Below are positions 34,601 to 48,005 of a stretch of DNA of 64,000 bases, piece by piece. The DNA is from Epiperipatus broadwayi. Taxonomy: Eukaryota > Onychophora > Udeonychophora > Euonychophora > Peripatidae. The notes beneath the pieces were generated by a model that was not told where the DNA came from, did no database searches, and was given only the letters and a program-made list of their open reading frames with translations. Each line of letters opens with the position of its first letter. Position 1 is the first letter of the stretch. The DNA is taken from the NCBI GenBank assembly GCA_028023455.1, contig JAQFVV010012416.1, positions 8,749,967-8,813,966 of the forward strand, given 5' to 3'. The translations under genes and the position numbers were made by a program.

Positions 34601-37600
34601 ATTTTAGTAGATATCATTTATCACATGATGTTTACTAAACACAACATATACTTATTTAGCATTACTTTAGTGTGATATAAATGTAATCATCAATATATTC
34701 CTATAACTCAATAAATAAAAAATTATATGCCTATTCTTTACATCATTTATTTTATACTATTGTATTTTAAAAATATGCAATACTTATTTTTTTTAAAATA
34801 ATAACAAAGCATTCAAAAAAATTATTAACATTTTAAAGAAAATATCTTTGTTTAGATACTCTAATCTAAAAATTTATATTTCATTTACGAAATAAATTAA
34901 AATATATTCTATGATTTTTTCCTTTCCTTTAAGATTCATTGGAACTTCAATTTCAAGTTATAAAATTCTATTCCTTCTGAGCAAATAAACCAATCTTATA
35001 CAAACGATAGCATAACTTAAGCTCTAAATTATTTACCATTTTTGTTTCAAAATATCTTACTGAACGATGCAGTTACATGAAATAAAGATAGTGAAACAGA
35101 TACATAGGATTTAAGGAAGAAAGCTAGAGTATCACTCATAACATATCTCAAAGTCATGGCACAATGTATTAACAAGAAATGGAGGTATGACCTCTTGCCT
35201 GTCTAATATCCTCCAATACATAAATGACGTTAAAGCTATTCATTCAGCTTTATTTAAACATCAAATGTCTAAAGAATATAAACACTGTCCAAATAAAATG
35301 TGTACCAGTCATAGGGCTTTGTTAACTATGCTGATATCTACACAAAGACTATAAGTATTATTCACATCCCTTATAACATCCTATTTTTAAAAACATCATC
35401 TTGTTTTTCTGTCTACCCAAGTACTTCCAAACCACTATCTCATTAGTATTTCTCAAGATTTTCTACATCTTACATCGATAAAATAACTATCTGCCTTTAC
35501 AAAATAATAAATAAATTTACTGATCATTTAAAAAACAATCGCACTGTTCCACAAGAAAAGTCTGTTTACTTCATTATTCTGTATGCTTAATCATATACAA
35601 TTTAATCAGATAATATTTGAATATCCTAACATGAAAGTTTTAAAAAGAATCACACAAATATTTGTTACTATATTGGATTATATCATTAATATAAAAATCA
35701 TTGTATGCATATTTTCAAATCAACCCTAACCTCATAATGTTTTAAAAATGTATAAAAATGCGTTACATATAATCAAAACATTTATACTCCATTCTTACTA
35801 TTCAGAGATAATCTAAAAGAAAACAAGAATATACATTATAAATTATTAATATTCATTATCATTACCAAATAACCTTTATCTGGTCATCATGTTCAGTGGC
35901 TTCCTTTATCCACTAGATACCGAGCATTGCATACATAAAGAAAATATACATCCATATGTTTTATTTAAAAATATTCTTATCTAAATTATTAGATATTATA
36001 AAATTTTGTGTTATTAACAAATTAATGTTTTATGTTTTCCTAATCTTATTAAAAAATATAGAAAATTTACATTTAAGCTAAGTTAATAAAATAAAAGAAA
36101 TCAAAACTATAATTACGTATTCACTTGACAATAAATAGTTCATGATAAAGTCCAAAATGTTTATTACTTTCTTTAGTTTTTTTTTTTTTTTAATATCCTC
36201 CTCAAAGCGCGTTAAAGTTTTAGAAATAAAACTTAATTATTAATCCATTTTAGTAAAGTTTATAAAAAAAATAATCCTAGGTTTTACTGTTCAGAATGAT
36301 AATTATTAAAAATCATAATGTTTAAAAATTATATTTGTATTTTCATGGATCCATCTTTTATTCATTTACTATATGTTCATTCTTTTTTATATAGGTTTTT
36401 ATTCTTAATAAAGTTTTTTAAACAAATATTTCTAAAAAATGCGTTTTTAATACTTCTGAGACTAGAAGTTTTAAATATCAAAATGCTTCAGTACTGTATC
36501 CTCCTTGAGTCCCTTCTTTAATTCTTGCAAAATATATTTTTTTAAGAAATGTTTCCTTCAAAAAGACTAAACATTTTATTCCTTTCATTATATTCTATAA
36601 ACAATTCATAAGATATAAGTTTCTTATTCTTTTTTAAAACTCTTGGATAAGCTTATATAAAATACTGCATCTCATATTTTTTCTTTTTTCCTTTTTTTAG
36701 ACAGCAAATAGCTTTCCATTGCGTCCATATAATATCCCTACTGTGGTTTTTATGTACTAAAATAGTTCTCTGGTGAAGCATTAATAAAATAGTATCAATA
36801 AACATTCTATGCATTTTTATATTATTATAATTTATATACATTTTATTCTGTAGTATATCAATTTTTCATTGCAAAGTTTTGGGTTAAACTTAAATAAAAT
36901 AATCCTGGTAAGTAAACTGTTAAAAATCAGCCAATCATTTTCACGAAGTTTCTAAAAATATATTATATTTTAAACTCTCTTTTAAAAGTATATAAAAATA
37001 TTCTGGATAGTTTCTGATATATTAATAAAGCTACCTTTTATACACTTAAATCTCCTCTAATACATTATTAATCTCCCCTGATACGCCCCATGCAATTCGT
37101 ATTTATATTCTAGAAAATACGTCATTTGATTGGTTGATTCTCACTTTTAGTATGAGATCAAATTTACATATGTTGCAAACTTGCACAATTAAGTTTTAAA
37201 ATAAAAAATTATGACGTAATATAACTTTAAAATATTATTTAAAATATAACTTTTAAATCAATTCTTACTTAATCAAAATTATTTGAACATTTAAAATAAC
37301 TTTTAAAATAATTTTAATAACCTATTCCACTCTTAATATTCAATTTGTTTATTAAACAAATTTTTTTTTTTTTTATTAACTATATTCATCTTAAAAATAC
37401 CATTTAAAACATTTAGAAATAACTACGTAATATTTTAATATTCACTTCTATGACAGATAATAATTCTATTCAACTCTATAATACAATTTTTTAAAATATT
37501 TCAAACTTTGTTATTAATTCAAACAAGCGTGTGTGAGAAACTATGCATTAAAAGTCATATGATTAACAATTTAAACAGACGATTTTCAATCTATGTCTCT

Positions 37601-38849
37601 GTCTAAATTAATAAAATTGCTACACTTTATTATATTACATAAAATAATACAATAACATAAAAATTTGGAAAAACAATTTAGAAAATATAGAATCAAATAC
37701 AATTTTCACTATCATAAAGCTTATTTCTAAAAATATACGATTTTAATTGTGATTATTAAATATGATTTTATAAATTTAAATATAACATTTATTAAATTAT
37801 AAGTTTTAAACTATTAAAATTTAACATTTAAATATACTTTTAAATATTTATAGCTGTGTTATTCATTATGGCCAGCTTTTGCAACCATATGAAATAATAT
37901 TTTTAATTTTATTTAATTGTTCTTAAGTGATTCATTATAATATTATGTGCTACATAATTTCATTTAGCTTTAAATTGTACTTTATGATATTATTAACAAA
38001 ACATAATCAACATATCAAAAGAACATATTCCAAAATTTAAAATTTTTAGTAATTTACTGTAATTGATTATTTCTGACCTATAGAAAAGAGTACAATATAT
38101 ATATATATATATTGTAACCAAATAAAATGAATTTACTATGATAGCCAATATAATTTGTAACTAAATAAGGAATACGCTAATATATGAATAAGAATATGGT
38201 AATATATATATATCATGCTTTAGTTGGGCAACCATTTGTAAATAATTAAATATGACACCATAGCCCATTTGCAACTATCATAAATATTGATTTAGTCATG
38301 CCAATAATGAGATAAATAAATTATCCCATTTCTCAACACACAAAATAAAAATGAAAATTCATCACTGGCATCATTTAAGATTTAAAATATCTCGATATTG
38401 GGAAGTTATTATAACCAACAAAATACACTAGCCATTGTCATCAGATAAACCAATATTAGCTATAGCAACTGAACAAAATTACAGTGAAATCCATGGAGTG
38501 CACTACGCTTATCTCTAATAATAAGTTCTTTCCAAAAAAGAATCCTTCCCATTCCACTTTCTATATATATATAAGACCGTTCATGGTGCCACATTGACAA
38601 CAATAACTTAAAAGATATACAAATAAATATGTTTGGACATTCAGCATGGGGTGTCATATTTACCGATATATATATATGAAAATCTTAAGAAATAACTAAC
38701 ATAAACATTAATGAATCTATGCAGCCATCTACACCCAACTTAAATTTGATACATTTTAATAATTTATTAATAGATAAAAATAAATAAAATGAAAAATGGA
38801 AATGATTAGCTAACATAATGCATATAAAAAATTATTAATAATTGATTTA
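31681..38849. other. 7-kb AT-rich desert
   Basis: No convincing coding sequence, RNA gene or structured repeat was recognised. The sequence is dominated by A/T homopolymers, TATA runs and ancient unclassifiable repeat debris. A slightly more balanced patch at 35060-35480 may be an old retroelement fragment. Confidence 0.5.
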
Positions 38850-39048
38850 GAATTTTCGTTTGTTTTCTCATTCTTGGTGTTCGCCACAGGATGGCGTTGA
38901 TGCTAATCAAAAACATATACATATAACGATTCCGGGCTGGACCTAAATGATCGATTTGATCTAAAAAGATCAGATTTCTTAGATTTGTAATAAAATATTC
39001 TACTAACTAATACTATTATATGATATTAGTTTTTTTCATTTTTGTAAA

Positions 39049-39567
39049 TGTTTATTAATCTTATCTTGTTTTTGAGTTTGTGTGTGCGTGTGTCTTTAAA
39101 GTTATGGTGTTTTTCTAATTTTTTTTTTTTTTACTTTACGTGTGTCTTTTTAAAGTTACGGTCTTTTTTTTTTTTTTTGCAAGAGTAAATCAATAATTTT
39201 ATTCAAAAGCAAAATGTAATAAGTAAATGTTTATTAATCTTATCTTGTTTTTGAGTTTGTGTGTGTGTCTTTAAAGTTATGGGCTTTTTCGAATTTTTTT
39301 TTTTGGACTTTAGGTGTGTCTTTTTAAAGTTACGGTATTTTTTTTTTGCAAGAGTAAATCAATAATTTGATTAAAAAGCAAGACGTAATAAGTCAATGTT
39401 TATTAATCTTAGATTGTTTTTGAGTTTGTGTGTGTGTGTGTTTTTAAAGTTATGGGGCTTTTTTTTTTCATTTTTTTTTTTTTGGACTTTATGTGTGTCG
39501 TTTTTTAAAGTTATGGTATTTTTGGTCAAGAGTAAATCAATCATTTTATTAAAAAAGCAAGACATAA
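39049..39567. repeat. Tandem repeat, three ~170-180-bp units
   Basis: Units start at 39049, 39228 and 39397, each beginning TGTTTATTAATCTTA and containing TTTTTGAGTTTGTGTGTG, T-runs, ACTTTAxGTGTGTC and AAGAGTAAATCAAT. Units differ mainly in homopolymer lengths. Confidence 0.9.
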
Positions 39568-39664
39568 TTCTAAATCTATCAAAAGTAATGTCATTTATAT
39601 ACAACAATTTAGAATTGATACCCGACTACTATTAGTAAGAACCGTCATTGAAAGACTCGATTAA

Positions 39665-40125
39665 AAAATGATACCCGACTAATTTCCATTTTCTTTTTTT
39701 TTTGGGGGGGGGGACAGTAATGAATCAGAAAGTGGGTTGTTTTTGTTAAGTCTGTCTATATAAAAAGGGTACCATTATTGAAATACTAAATTTAAAAATG
39801 ATAGCCGAGTAATTTGCGTTTCTCTTGACAGTAATTAATCAGAAAGTGGGTTTCTTTTTTTTTTTTTTTGGTAAATCTTGTGTATACTGTATATAAAAAC
39901 AAACAAACTGTAATTCAAAGACTCCATTGAAAAAAATCAAGCCCCGTTGAATTTGCTTTTTTTTTTTAAAGACAGTAATTAATCAGGAACTGGGTTGTTT
40001 TTGTTAGTGTGTAGATATAAAAACTAATCTTATTTTGAAATAATAAATGTAACAAAAAAAATAATAATACCTGACTAATTTTATTTTTCGGACAAGTAAT
40101 TACTAATAATTAGACAGTGGGAACT
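39665..40125. repeat. Tandem repeat, ~132-bp period, about 3.5 units
   Basis: Units recur near 39665, 39797, 39930 and 40060. Each has GATACCCGACTAATTT-like sequence, a T- or G-run, and GACAGTAATTAATCAGAAAG followed by TGGGTT. Moderately diverged. Confidence 0.8.
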
Positions 40126-40710
40126 GGTCACGGATGAATTCTCATGAAAACGGTACTTTTCGCGTGAGCCTTTAATTTTTTTTCCCTTTCGCACCCTTGA
40201 AAGCAATTTTTGAGGGTTATCCCTTTGTAATGGAATCTTCAGGACATTATTACTAAACTTACAATAGTAAAGTAAGTTACAACACATTAAAAAAATAGAC
40301 GTCCTATCAAATTTAAAAAAACTACGACTGCTTCAAATACACACACTCTCACACGAAACTATGGAGAAAATAGATATTCTACTATTATGAGAAAATGATG
40401 AACAAAATCGACTACTATGGCAGCCAATCAAGGCATTTCTTTCTCTTTGCTTTTGCATAGAAAAAAGCCATAACTGGCAGCTGTCAGGAACTCTTTCTGT
40501 GTTTTATCATAGAAAGAAGTCTCTTTGTGTTGGCTTCTGTTGCTGCCACTGCCTCCTCCGCCCAACATAACATGAGGACTTTTCTGCATTTATAACATAG
40601 AAAAATTTCTCTTTTGTTGGGTGAAGGCCAGTGAAATGGTATATTTCTAAGAATTTACCTAGAAATAGCGACATCTTAAGGCGAACACCAGGAATGAGAA
40701 AACAGCCGAA

Positions 40711-42050
40711 TTTTTCCTTTTAGGTCAGATATGAGTTTATACTTTATATACTAATTGAAAGTTTGTTAAAGTTCATATTGAATAAACAAGAGTTCATACT
40801 TTTCATCAGGAGTTTGAAGTCTATCTTATCCATGAGAGATCTGAAGTGTTTAATATTTCTGGGAGGATTGGTCCATTGTTTGTGGCCATTCAGTGCTCAT
40901 TAGTTTGGAGGCTGCCTCAACTGGTATATTATAGGAAACTAAATCTATTGCAGACTCCTATATCATGGAGTCTGTAATACAGCTACAGTTCATATGTAGA
41001 TTAAGTCAGACTTAAGACAACAATTATTATTAATTCTATTATTTTGCCTTTTATACTTTTATTAGCCTCTTATCAGCAATCCCACAGATTGATCAAACAT
41101 GATGTAACTGATTCCCAGGTCTGACTGTTTTTCCATTATGGTCCACATGCTTGTTGCTGCTTCAGAGCAGGAAACAATCTTTAATTTTTATTTATATCTC
41201 CTATCTGACCTTTATTATTTAAGTGCCCCAAGGGCTAGTTTACTTAATTTAATTAATAAAACAATCATTTTCATTTATGAAGATTAAAATATGATTCTTA
41301 AAATAGAAATTCATTAACATTTATTTCTATTTTCCTTTATACAACTTTTTGACAAAAATATTTATCTATCTTTAGATCTTTATTTTTTTTATATAAAAAA
41401 GTACTTTCAAACCTTTTTTAAAAAATACTTTTAAAGTTTTCCATCTGTGTGATATATATATATGATAACATAACTTTTAATTTTGGCTTTTAGTTTTTAA
41501 TAAAATCATTTTTACTTAAGATTTTATTTTTCCCTTTTTTTTAAATTTTAAAATAATGTAATGGCATATGTATACCATTACAATATATATATATATATTG
41601 TGCCAAGGCCAAAATGGCACATGTATATAAAATAATTTTGTCATAAAAAAATTATTAAAACAAAAAAATATTTCGCAAAAGAATTTGAAATAAAAGTTGA
41701 AAAATCATTGATTTAAAGTGGGAAGGGGGTTTTCTTAAAGTTAAACTGAAGGTTTTATAAAAAGGAAGTAAAGAGTTTATTATTATTAGTGAAATAAAAT
41801 TTAAAAGCTTTAAAAATATATATAAATATCTTCATTTAAATTAAAGAAGAAAAATAATCTTAAAACTAGTTTTGATGTGTAGAGTAAAATTATATATGTG
41901 CGTGCGAATTTAAAAAAAATGTATCAGTATTAAATATTATAAATAAATAAAAAATGTATTTAAAAAAAAAACACAGTGGTGCGCTACTAATTAAAGATAT
42001 GAAAACAACATGTTTTGAAATAGCTACTATTAATTAAACAATCAATCAAA
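40711..42050. other. AT-rich intergenic DNA
   Basis: No gene seen. Two small palindromes occur near 41560-41620 (GTAATGGCATATGTATACCA; TGCCAAGGCCAAAATGGCA). Confidence 0.6.
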
Positions 42051-42056
42051 AAACAC

Positions 42057-43280
42057 GTTGTCACAAGATTAATTGCTAAAGAATTTCGACAACAGATATT
42101 TTCCGGAGGATATCGAAAAGAAAACACTTTGTTGGTATAAATACTGAATATTTTATCAGACAATCAGTTGAGACAGTTCAGTTGAGTTCACAAATCAATT
42201 GAATCAGTTAATTTCAATCAGTTAAGTTAATGGTATTCAGAAACAAGATGCAGTGCTGAGAAGATTTTGGGAATGCATGTTTTTCTCCACACCCTGATGT
42301 CCGATGAAAACAGCAAGATCAACCCGTGAAATAATGTCAGCATAACATCTTAGAAAATCTCCATCAGTATCTAATTGTCTCCAATAATAATAATCACAAA
42401 GAATAATGAAACTCATCAAGGAAACGTTCCAGCCGGCTGGAAGTATTTGTAATGGAAATATCCTCACTGAAAGCAGCAACCAAACAGAAAAATTCTATGT
42501 CTACATTCAAAATCCTAGATAAACATTTATTTATTATCATTTATACGTAGTAGCCACTGCTATAATTCGTAAATATTCAAGATTCAAATTATATGAACTC
42601 TTATCATACATAAAATGAACTATTGATATGTGTGTTTAAGTTTCAAATGCTATTAATGCTTTATTATTATGAGTTAATATGTGCGTGATCATTATATCAG
42701 TGTTATTAGTTAAATCAGATAAATACCAGTGTTCTATTATTAAAATCTACAAGAATATTTAAACTAGTCTAGAAATGATAATTTAAAATGTATGTGTATT
42801 ATATTAAATTTATAGAATGTTTAAAATGATTTAATGTTAGTTAATAAATTGTCTTTAAAACTTAAACTTTATTTGTCAGTCAATTCTTTTTACCAACCTT
42901 TTATTAATTCTTTCCACCACCAATTTTGTATAATTTATTACTGATTAAAATTAGACTGGGCTAGTTTATGGGATGGTTTCGAGCGCTGGATTATGAGCCT
43001 ACTGACCAAAGACGTTTATTCTTTTGAATAGATAGCTGGCACCTGGAGTTTACTCCGAAACAAATAAAGTGTTTGGATAGTAGGGGTTTGAATCTAGCAG
43101 CTGAGATGGGCCATTGTTGATAGTTAAAGCTATCAATAAGATCTCCCATTTTGCTCAAACATGCCGGTTTGTTCACGTAACCTTTATAAGATTATAAATG
43201 TATTATGAAGGAGTTTGAAACCGGCCAAAACTTGTATACGTGTAAGTAAGTGGTTTTAGTGGTTCGACCCGGTACAATAT
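42057..43280 (+). repeat. Possible solo LTR or tRNA-related repeat
   Basis: A promoter-like arrangement, GGTATAAATACTGAAT near 42137 followed by repeated CAGTTGAGxCAGTTCAGTT motifs, resembles the TATA-initiator region of Ty3-like LTRs. AATAAA-type sequences occur downstream. From 42957 a box-A-like TAGTTTATGGG, GATGGTTTCGAGCGCTGGAT and a box-B-like GGGTTTGAATCTAG at about 43084 recall a tRNA-derived unit. Neither a primer-binding site nor a matching second LTR is present. Treat as unclassified repeat. Confidence 0.3.
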
Positions 43281-45689
43281 ATATATATATTATAACAGGA
43301 TGGGTAAGATAAAGTGAACCTGAGATGATAATGATGTCATCTCCCATTGAAAGTTAGCATAATATTTCAGTTAATGAATCTTTTAATATAAAATATAAAG
43401 TAATGAGCAAGCATTATAAGATATTAAGTAATGTTATATATTCAAAGGGCATGAGAGATCATGAAATCTCTCTGAGAGTTTATGCCAGTTAACTCCTTAG
43501 AATAATTGTAAGTATAATTAACCACACATAAATCCACCAGCATTATCAATAAGTAAAAATAATACTCATCATTATAAGGAATCAATAATATAAATCCACA
43601 GTCAATCTTATTATTGGATTTGAAATGGGTCTACTGTAGACCAGGCCAACTATTTAGCCTTTGCCAGCTTGAGGCAATTATTTAAACATAATTTGGATGC
43701 ATAAACTAAGTACTCATCCATCTGAATATACAACCATAAAAATTAATGCTGGGATATTAAACATACTGGTCATCATCAAGGCTCTGGCCATTTAGTACCA
43801 TTACTGAACTGGCCAACTATAAACTTAAATTCTAATAAAAACTAAAATAAAATATAGTGCATGGGCTTTAAAGGATATTCTCTTTGCACCAACCAGGATG
43901 ATGATAATTGATGGAAATATCATCATCACTGGATGCCCATAAACACTAAAATGCATCCCCTTTAATATATCATATAATAGACTGTTATGCACAAATCTAG
44001 CTCAGAGAATATAAGCTTTATAACTACATTGTGACCAAGAGATGATGCAATACAATAATGTTCTAAAACTTTACATGTAAGTTCACTGGAATAATTTTAA
44101 CAATGAAATATAAGTTCATTAACAACAATAAAAATGAAGTTAAGGTCTGCAGAATATGGCTATACATACAAAAGCCTTCTGATTTTGATTAATATACAAA
44201 ATAACACTATCATATTGTGATTTACAAGACCTCTTAATAGATTTACATGCAACATATATATATATATGCACTGAAACATGCATTTTTATATCCAATGCAT
44301 ATATTTCAATTGACCTTTCATAAAAATTTTAAAAATGATTAAACTTTACATATTTACTTGACATGCATTAATATGTGCACAGACATGTGGCCTAATAATT
44401 TATGAATATATTAGAATTGTCATAAAATAAAAACATTTTAAGTTATCACTTAAGTGATATAAATACCTCAATTTAGGTTTACTTATACCTATATATATAT
44501 CATCCGTGCTCATATATGTGGTACAATAATTGATTTAACATATAAATGAAATTAATCTATCATATTTGAATTTATCAAAATAATAAAATTATTAAAAATA
44601 TCTTTCATAATTAATTCCATTTTGAATATACTTAAATTTCACTGCATTAATTAATAAAAAAAAAGGCTTTTTTTCTTTCCTTTTAAAAAATAAATAAAAT
44701 CAGTCTTGACAGGTTACTCTAAAAAGATTTGATTGATTAATTAATTTTAAATGATTCTTTTCCTTTTATTTTCTAATCTAAAAGATTTTTGAAGTCTTTG
44801 CCTTTTTTTTTCAAAATAAAATTTAAAATAACATTGTTCTATATATACATATTAGTATCATGGGTGAATTAATTATAACATCTTTTTTAGAATATAGAAT
44901 TGTCTATTAATCCTTTACTTTTTTCATTTTTTATTTTTAATCCAAGCAAAATTATTACTTTCACTTGAAGTTATATTTTTAAATGTCATTTTATGGATTT
45001 ACTAAAATAACTCACCAGTTATGCTTCATGTATATAAATTTATCTGTGCTTCTCTGCATATAGCTGAAATAGCATATATCTAACTAATTCTTCATCATCT
45101 GATGGTTTCTCTTAATAGAGAGCAGTCAATGATTGTCATTATCAAGAAAACATAATCAGTTAACTTTCAGTCTTCAATTGGTTTCACTGAGACTTCAGAC
45201 CAGCAATCTAATACTATGTCATCCATAAATGGATACAAAGAAGTTGGGTCTACCTTCAAAGTACAGCATAATGAACTAATAGACTGTTGCTGGATTTACT
45301 GTCTCAAACCCAGCTACAACTGATTCATGGTAGCTATCTGTGTAGCTCTAGAAACCAACTAACTCTGTTAACTGCTTCTCAAAATAATTACTAGCCAAAC
45401 TAATCTTTTTATTAACTCTTTTTATATAGTCAGCTGAGGTGACAAAAGCATTAAATTAAAAAAAATTTTTGATTAAAAACAATTTTAATCAAAAGCTACT
45501 TTTGGAATTTTATCAAAAGTATGATCAAGTTTTCACTTAAAAAAATAGATAGAAATTTTGTTCAATTAAAAAGATTTCAAAATAGATAATATAAATTTTT
45601 ACAATTATCAGTTTAACATTCTTGTTTTTAATTTCAAAATCAGAATACAATATTAATATTTATTTAGACTTTTTTAAAAGTTTATTTGG
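43281..45689. other. AT-rich intergenic DNA
   Basis: No gene recognised. A short imperfect palindrome GGCATGAGAGATCATGAAAT ... ATGCC lies at 43448-43489. Confidence 0.55.
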
Positions 45690-45776
45690 CAGTGTTTGGT
45701 ACACTGTACTGTGCCATTAGGACTAGGTGATGCTGAGGTACCCATCAAGAACCATAGAAGCGATAAGTTTTTATCA

Positions 45777-46020
45777 AAGAAATCGCTCAAAAATAAGTAA
45801 AATATAAATTACAAAAACAGAAATTAGTGACATACATAAAACATAACCTCCCTCCACCTGCATGAAGAAATCACTCAAAAATAAGTAAAATATAAATTGC
45901 AAAAACATAAATTGGTGAAATACATAAAACACAACATATCTGCATGAAGGAGTCACTTAAAAAATAAGTAAAATACAAATTACAAAAACAGAAATCGATG
46001 AAATACATAAAACACAATCC
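45777..46020. repeat. Tandem ~85-bp subrepeats in the left Merlin arm
   Basis: Three units, starting near 45777, 45864 and 45946, share CACTCAAAAATAAGTAAAAT, then AAATTGCAAAAACA and GAAATACATAAAACACAA. Two inverted units lie in the right arm at about 48935-49085. Confidence 0.85.
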
Positions 46021-46254
46021 CCCCCTCCCCCAACAAATTTCTAAATCACAAATTAAAAATGTGGATTTCATCATATTAAAAGTTGCAAAATGAAATGTGA
46101 CATGATAGATCTCTCACAATAAAAAATATAAAATGTGATGTAAAACACAACCCCCCTGATCAATTTCTAAATTGGATTCATAACATCCAAAAAATCCAAG
46201 TACAACACACACACAAAAACTCACAAATACCTACAAAAAAATATTTACTAAAGA

Positions 46255-47110
46255 TAGACATCATGGGCAATTTGAATGTAGGGAAAAAGAACATTTAATT
46301 TTTGAGACTTTTGGAGCAAAATTATTTATAGAAGCTTGTTCAAATAGATTGCAGCACACTTCACTAATAAAAGCAAATTAAAAAATTCAACAATGATGGC
46401 ATAATTTAACAGCAGGCTTTAGCAAACAATTATTTAAAGAAAGTTGTAAAAGGAAATGTGACATAATAGACCTTCCACATGAAAAATATAATTGCTTGGG
46501 CCAACAAATTTAATCTAAATGTAACTGAACCAGTCTTTTTAAATAGCTGCTTAGTTTTATTATGATGTATTAATTATTTTGGAATGTTAGAAATACAATT
46601 TGTTGGGATTATTATTTTTTGATGGTGTTAATATGGATTTTTTTTGCAGATGAATACATAATGGACAATTTGAAAGTAGGCAAAAAAAACATTCAAATTT
46701 TGAGGCTTTTGCAGCAACATTATTTAGAGAAGCTTGTTCAAAGAGATTGCAACGCACTTAATTAATAACAGCAGATTAAAAAAATACAACAAGATGGCAT
46801 AATTTAACAGCAGGCTTTAGCAAACAATTATTTAAAGAAAGTTGCAAAATGAAATGTAATGTAATAGACCTCTCACATTAAAAAATATAATTACTTGGCA
46901 AAATGAAAGACATAATAGACCTTTCACATGAAAAATATAATTGCTTAGGCTAACAAATTTAATCAAAATGTAACTGAAGTAGTCTTCTGAAATATCTGCT
47001 TAACTTTATTATGACATATTAATTATTTTGGAGTGCTAGAAATACAATTTGTTGGGATTGTTTTTATTTTTTGATGGTATTAATATGGATTTTTTTTACC
47101 AGATGAATAC
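46255..47110. repeat. Two ~400-bp direct repeats in the left Merlin arm
   Basis: Units at about 46255-46640 and 46660-47110 share GAAAGTAGGCAAAAAAAACA-like starts, GCAGGCTTTAGCAAACAATT, and AATACAATTTGTTGGGATT at the end. Inverted counterparts are at 48060-48310 and 48280-48680, so the arms are mosaic. Confidence 0.8.
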
Positions 47111-47179
47111 AATATTAAACATGCACAAACTTTCTAGCAAAATTTCAAAAACTCACACTGAAATTTAAGTAGTATCTTT

Positions 47180-48005
47180 TCTTACTCAAAATGATCAAAA
47201 TTTGGGATCTCTCAAAGACAATATGAGACAGTGGAGTTCTTCCAAAGTAAAAGTGTTCTGCCCTCTCAAAAAGTGTGCATCAATGGCCAACAAATGATAC
47301 TTTATATGAGCCCAAGGACAAAATGGAAATGCAATATTGGGTGTGTGTCAAAGTCGCATAGCACTTCAGAAAAGAACCTGGTTTGAGGGCTGCAGATTAT
47401 CATTTGTCACAGTTATCCAAATCATTTATTATTGGAATAAAACCCAATTGACCACACAATCAGGAATAAATGATTTGAACTAGAGCACTGTCATTGCATA
47501 GAACTAATATTTGAGAGAAGCCTGGAAACAAAGTTTGCTATCTCACCCATCCTGCAAAATTGAAGGCCCAGAAAAAATTGTAGAGGTTGACAAAATTCTT
47601 ATTTACTAAATGCAAAAACCAACGGGGAAGAATTCTTCTGCAACAATAGTTATTTGGTGGTTTATGTAGAGAAACAAAAAATGTTTCATGGTCACTATTC
47701 CAAGTTGAACAGCATCTATTCTCCTAGGTGCCATTAAACAACATATAGCACCCGGATCCTTCTTATATTCTGACTGTTGAAAGGTCTACAAAAGTGATGA
47801 ATTGATTGCTTCAGGTTACCAACATTTCAAAATAAATCGCACATAATTTTGTCAATACTTCTACTGGGGCACATACAAATGCAGAAAGACTTTGGGGGCT
47901 AGTGAAATGGCATAATAAAAGAGAGAGGGGGGATCACTCAATGACACCTGGAGTCATACTTAGCCAAATTCATGTGGCAATGACTGCACCATGATGATAT
48001 ATTCG
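47180..48005 (+). pseudogene. Merlin (IS1595/ISXO2-like DDE) transposase pseudogene
   Basis: Across shifting frames the + strand shows the IS1595-like order. FTKCKNQRGRIL (near 47600-47635) corresponds to the FxKxKYNRGR segment after the first acidic residue. LFGGLCRETKN (near 47650-47680) corresponds to WVFGGxERxT. Then HPDPSYILT stands at the usual IAPGTTIxSD position. The best block is FVNTSTGAHTNAERLWGLVK (about 47855-47915), continuing WHNKRERGDH, which matches the VDPxTGAHTNxIExxWxxxK signature. The first DDE residue (VDE-type) appears to fall at a stop, and there are several stops and at least two frameshifts. It sits exactly between the inverted arms, consistent with its being the mobilising gene of this copy. 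Confidence 0.8.

Larger units (their letters stand above)
38855..40710. mobile_element. 1.85-kb TIR element filled with tandem repeats
   Basis: The left end (TGTTTTCTCATTCTTGGTG, 38861 onward, continuing TTCGCC) recurs inverted at the right end, 40681-40704 (GCGAACACCAGGAATGAGAA). The match extends outward into TTCG and inward into GATGGCGTT/GATGTCGCT, giving TIRs of about 30 bp or more. The interior carries two tandem arrays (39049-39567 and 39665-40125) and a GC-richer segment (40430-40660). No transposase frame is recognisable, so it is non-autonomous. Target duplication unresolved. Confidence 0.65.

Noticed and set aside
35160-35300. Rare more GC-balanced patches as hidden exons
   Set aside because: No frame combined with both a good acceptor and a good donor, unlike 57019-57134.
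35060-35480. Possible reverse transcriptase fragment (YINDVKAIHSALFKHQ-like reading)
   Set aside because: Only a few residues resemble a retroelement and no catalytic motif can be found; too weak to list.
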